Of a stretch of 9,409 nucleotides of DNA, positions 7,551-9,409 are shown one piece after another. Each line of letters opens with the position of its first letter. Within the stretch, counting starts at the first letter, position 1. Source of the DNA: Alteromonadaceae bacterium (GTDB taxonomy: Bacteria > Pseudomonadota > Gammaproteobacteria > Pseudomonadales > Oleiphilaceae); assembly GCA_013393545.1 (NCBI GenBank), contig JABXHG010000147.1, forward strand, positions 1-9,409, given 5' to 3'. The notes below the pieces were generated by a model. The model did no database searches and had not been told where the DNA came from. It worked only from the letters and a program-made list of their open reading frames with translations. A program made the position numbers and the translations under genes.

Positions 7551-9122
7551 ATGACTGATGTTGTCACCGAAAACCCGGAGGTGACGGTCCTGCTGGTGGA
7601 CGATAACCCGCAGAACCTGAAAGTCCTCTACGAGACCCTGAAAGACAAAGGTTACCGGCTGTTGATCGCCAACGAAGGCGAAAAAGCGCTGGACCTTGCC
7701 CACAGGCACCATCCGGAAGTGATCCTGCTGGATATCATGATGCCGGAAATGGACGGCTATGAGGTATGCGAACGCCTGAAAGCCGATCCGGAAACGGCGG
7801 ATTCTGCCGTGGTGTTCCTGTCGGCGCTGGATGACCTCCAGGCCAAGGTAAAAGGCTTCTCTTTGGGGGGCGCTGATTATATCTCCAAGCCTTTCGAATC
7901 CCAGGAAGTGATTGCCCGGGTGAAGACCCATGCCCGCGTGATTCGCCTCGAGAGGGATATGCAAAGCCGCAATCGCGAGCTACAGGGCGACCAGACCCGC
8001 ATTCTCAATTCCATCAGCGAAGGCATCTACGGTCTGGATGAAGAAGGCACTATCGAGTTCGCCAACCCGGCGGCGGCACAGATCAGTGGTTGCTCAGCCG
8101 AGGAGCTGATCGGCATGAACTTTTTCCAGCTGCACTTTGCCGCCGGTGACGATAAGCCGGATCCTTTGCCGGTGCTGGCGACGTGTCGACAGGGGGTTCC
8201 CGAGAGCCAGCGCAACATTCCCATGCTGCGTGCCGACGGTACCGAATTCCCGGCCGAGTATCGCGCCACCCCCAAGCTTGAAGAAGATGAATTGCACGGC
8301 GCGGTGGTGGTGTTTCACGACATTACCGCCGAGCTGGAAAACGAACAGGCGCTGGAAGATGCCCGGTCCATGGTGGAGGAGCAGCGTGAGCAGCTGGCCC
8401 ATACTTCCCGCCTCACCACCATGGGTGAAATGGCCGCCGGCTTTGCCCACGAGGTCAATCAGCCGCTGACTGCCATCACCAATTATGCCCGCGTGTCCAA
8501 GCGCATGATGGCCAAGGACGAGCCGGATCTGGACCTTTTGCGCCAGACGCTGGACAAAATCGAGGCGCAATCCCACCGGGCCAGTGAAATTATTCGCCGT
8601 ATCCGCAAGTTCATGAAAAAACCGGCCACCGGCAAGGAAGCGGTGTCGGTGCCGGCCTTGCTTGAAGATACCCGTCAGTTTGCCGAGGTGGATATGCGCA
8701 ACAACAAAGGCGGCATTGAGGTGGCGCTCGAAGATGGTGTACCGGATGTGCTGGCCGATCCCATCCAGGTGCAGCAGGTGGCGCTGAACCTGATCCGCAA
8801 CGCGCTGGAGTCTACTCGCAGTGCCGGCGCCGAGGCGCCGGTGGAGGTCAGTGCCCGGCGTTGCGGTGAACACTGCGTGCGCATCCAGGTGCGTGATCAC
8901 GGGGTTGGGGTTTCCGAACAGGCCGAAGAAATGCTGTTCCACCCGTTTCATACCACCAAGGAAGATGGCATGGGCATTGGTTTGGCCACCTGCCGTTCGC
9001 TGATCCAGGCTCAGGGTGGCGACATTGCATTTGAGCGCCCGGAAGATGGCGGCGCCTGCTTCTATTTCACCCTGCCGGTGGCTGGTGTTCAGGGTGAACC
9101 CTGTGCGCTGGATGAGGCCTGA
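7551..9122 (+). CDS. Soluble sensor kinase with N-terminal receiver: REC-PAS-HisKA-HATPase
   Basis: This 523-residue histidine kinase has no transmembrane segment and should sense a cytoplasmic signal. The N-terminal receiver (~10-125) has VDDN, phospho-acceptor Asp61 in LLDIMMPEMDG, and Lys in ISKPF. A PAS domain spans ~146-265 (ILNSISEGIYGLDEEG, then RADGTEFPAEYRA), followed by a coiled-coil linker. The HisKA H-box is MGEMAAGFAHEVNQPL with His300. The HATPase domain has N-box NLIRNALES (Asn417), G1 RDHGVGVSE (Asp449), and F/G2 motifs FHPFHTTKEDGMGIGLA. The H-box is of the FixL/TodS kind, matching the adjacent FixJ-type regulator as cognate partner. I see no clear heme-ligand motif in the PAS, so the ligand is unknown. 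The start ATG at 7551 has no evident Shine-Dalgarno sequence, and the frame is open back to the regulator's stop, which suggests translational coupling. Confidence 0.93.
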   Translation: MTDVVTENPEVTVLLVDDNPQNLKVLYETLKDKGYRLLIANEGEKALDLAHRHHPEVILLDIMMPEMDGYEVCERLKADPETADSAVVFLSALDDLQAKVKGFSLGGADYISKPFESQEVIARVKTHARVIRLERDMQSRNRELQGDQTRILNSISEGIYGLDEEGTIEFANPAAAQISGCSAEELIGMNFFQLHFAAGDDKPDPLPVLATCRQGVPESQRNIPMLRADGTEFPAEYRATPKLEEDELHGAVVVFHDITAELENEQALEDARSMVEEQREQLAHTSRLTTMGEMAAGFAHEVNQPLTAITNYARVSKRMMAKDEPDLDLLRQTLDKIEAQSHRASEIIRRIRKFMKKPATGKEAVSVPALLEDTRQFAEVDMRNNKGGIEVALEDGVPDVLADPIQVQQVALNLIRNALESTRSAGAEAPVEVSARRCGEHCVRIQVRDHGVGVSEQAEEMLFHPFHTTKEDGMGIGLATCRSLIQAQGGDIAFERPEDGGACFYFTLPVAGVQGEPCALDEA

Positions 9123-9143
9123 GCGGCCGGCCAGGCCTGTTTC

Positions 9144-9204
9144 AAAAAAAGTTTCAGGAAAAAATTCTTGAAAACGTTGACATGAGCGGGCGCATCTATA
9201 TAAT
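9144..9204 (+). promoter_or_regulatory. Strong sigma-70 promoter of the tRNA-Asp gene, with A-tract upstream region
   Basis: Consensus TTGACA (9177-9182) and TATAAT (9199-9204) are separated by 16 bp. GCGCTC follows, a GC-rich discriminator typical of growth-rate and stringently controlled stable RNA promoters. Upstream A-tracts at 9144-9150, 9159-9164 and 9171-9174 resemble an UP element for the RNA polymerase alpha subunit. Transcription should start near 9211, leaving a ~45-nt leader before the tRNA. Confidence 0.9.
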
Positions 9205-9255
9205 GCGCTCTCGTTGTCACCGAGCAATCACACAGAGATAGCTCAGTTCGACTGC

Positions 9256-9332
9256 GGAGCGGTAGTTCAGTTGGTTAGAATACCGGTCTGTCCCGCCGGG
9301 GGTCGCGGGCTCGAGTCCCTCCCGCTCAGCCC
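9256..9332 (+). tRNA. tRNA-Asp (anticodon GTC), degraded in its 3' half
   Basis: Positions 9256-9286 match the gammaproteobacterial tRNA-Asp consensus as I recall it (acceptor strand GGAGCGG, normal D-arm), and the anticodon GTC is at 9290-9292. From the anticodon stem onward there are seven departures. They include C in place of the usual purine 3' of the anticodon (9293), C for the near-universal T54 (T-loop reads CTCGAGT), a C-T mismatch in the T-stem, a G-A mismatch at the first acceptor pair, and CCC instead of encoded CCA at 9330-9332. A functional tRNA-Asp is unlikely with this exact sequence. Because the damage grows toward the window end, sequence error is the simplest explanation; a tRNA pseudogene is the alternative. 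Confidence 0.85.
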
Positions 9333-9409
9333 TTTATTTCCCTCCCCTTACGCTATTTCAACCTCTTGTTTTTACTCCATTGGCTTCTGCTCCTTGGTCT
9401 CGTTGTTCC
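9333..9409. other. Unassigned pyrimidine-rich tail
   Basis: The last 77 bases hold no recognisable gene, hairpin or repeat. Roughly four fifths of the plus-strand bases are C or T, unlike the rest of the window. A terminator or a further tRNA would be expected after tRNA-Asp, but neither can be recognised. The stretch may be low-quality sequence. Confidence 0.5.

Noticed and set aside
9121..9140. GGCCGGCCAGGCC as a rho-independent terminator for the kinase gene
   Set aside because: The self-complementary GC stretch is short and is followed by A-tracts rather than a U-run; the A-tracts fit better as the upstream region of the tRNA promoter.

Overview
The window looks like a chromosomal fragment from a marine gammaproteobacterium, most likely Marinobacter or a close relative. 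The basis is the moderately GC-rich coding sequence, the divergent mutS / cinA(pncC)-recA order typical of Pseudomonas-like gammaproteobacteria, and protein sequences that read as that group. This placement comes from recognition, not from a search.

Layout. Positions 1-2009 (minus) hold the first ~three quarters of mutS, running off the left edge. Divergent from it are pncC (2112-2612) and recA (2766-3812); a perfect LexA box overlaps the proposed recA promoter. Next come a small flavodoxin-fold protein (3862-4332) in the place where recX often sits, and a Lon-like protease with its own candidate promoter and a perfect 7-6-7 dyad (4413-6821). A two-component pair follows: a FixJ/NarL-type response regulator (6879-7499) and a soluble REC-PAS-HisKA-HATPase kinase (7551-9122). 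Two A-rich AAnAAnAA motifs lie just upstream of the regulator. A strong promoter at 9177-9204 then drives a tRNA-Asp at 9256-9332.

Functionally, the left half is genome maintenance: mismatch repair, SOS recombination, and nucleotide salvage of the ligase by-product NMN. The middle is protein quality control or regulated proteolysis. The right half is a cytoplasmic signalling module with unknown input and output.

Both ends of the window look unreliable. At the left, mutS meets an in-frame TAA right after Walker A and passes through a cluster of non-conservative changes, yet the frame continues recognisably to the edge. At the right, the tRNA-Asp is consensus-like in its 5' half and damaged in its 3' half, including the CCA end. 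This pattern is best explained by sequence error at contig ends, although real lesions cannot be excluded. No mobile element, CRISPR array or clearly novel multi-gene system is visible. The most interesting non-routine signals are the paired A-rich motifs, the dyad upstream of the Lon-like gene, and the uninterrupted reading frame linking regulator and kinase across a single TAG.
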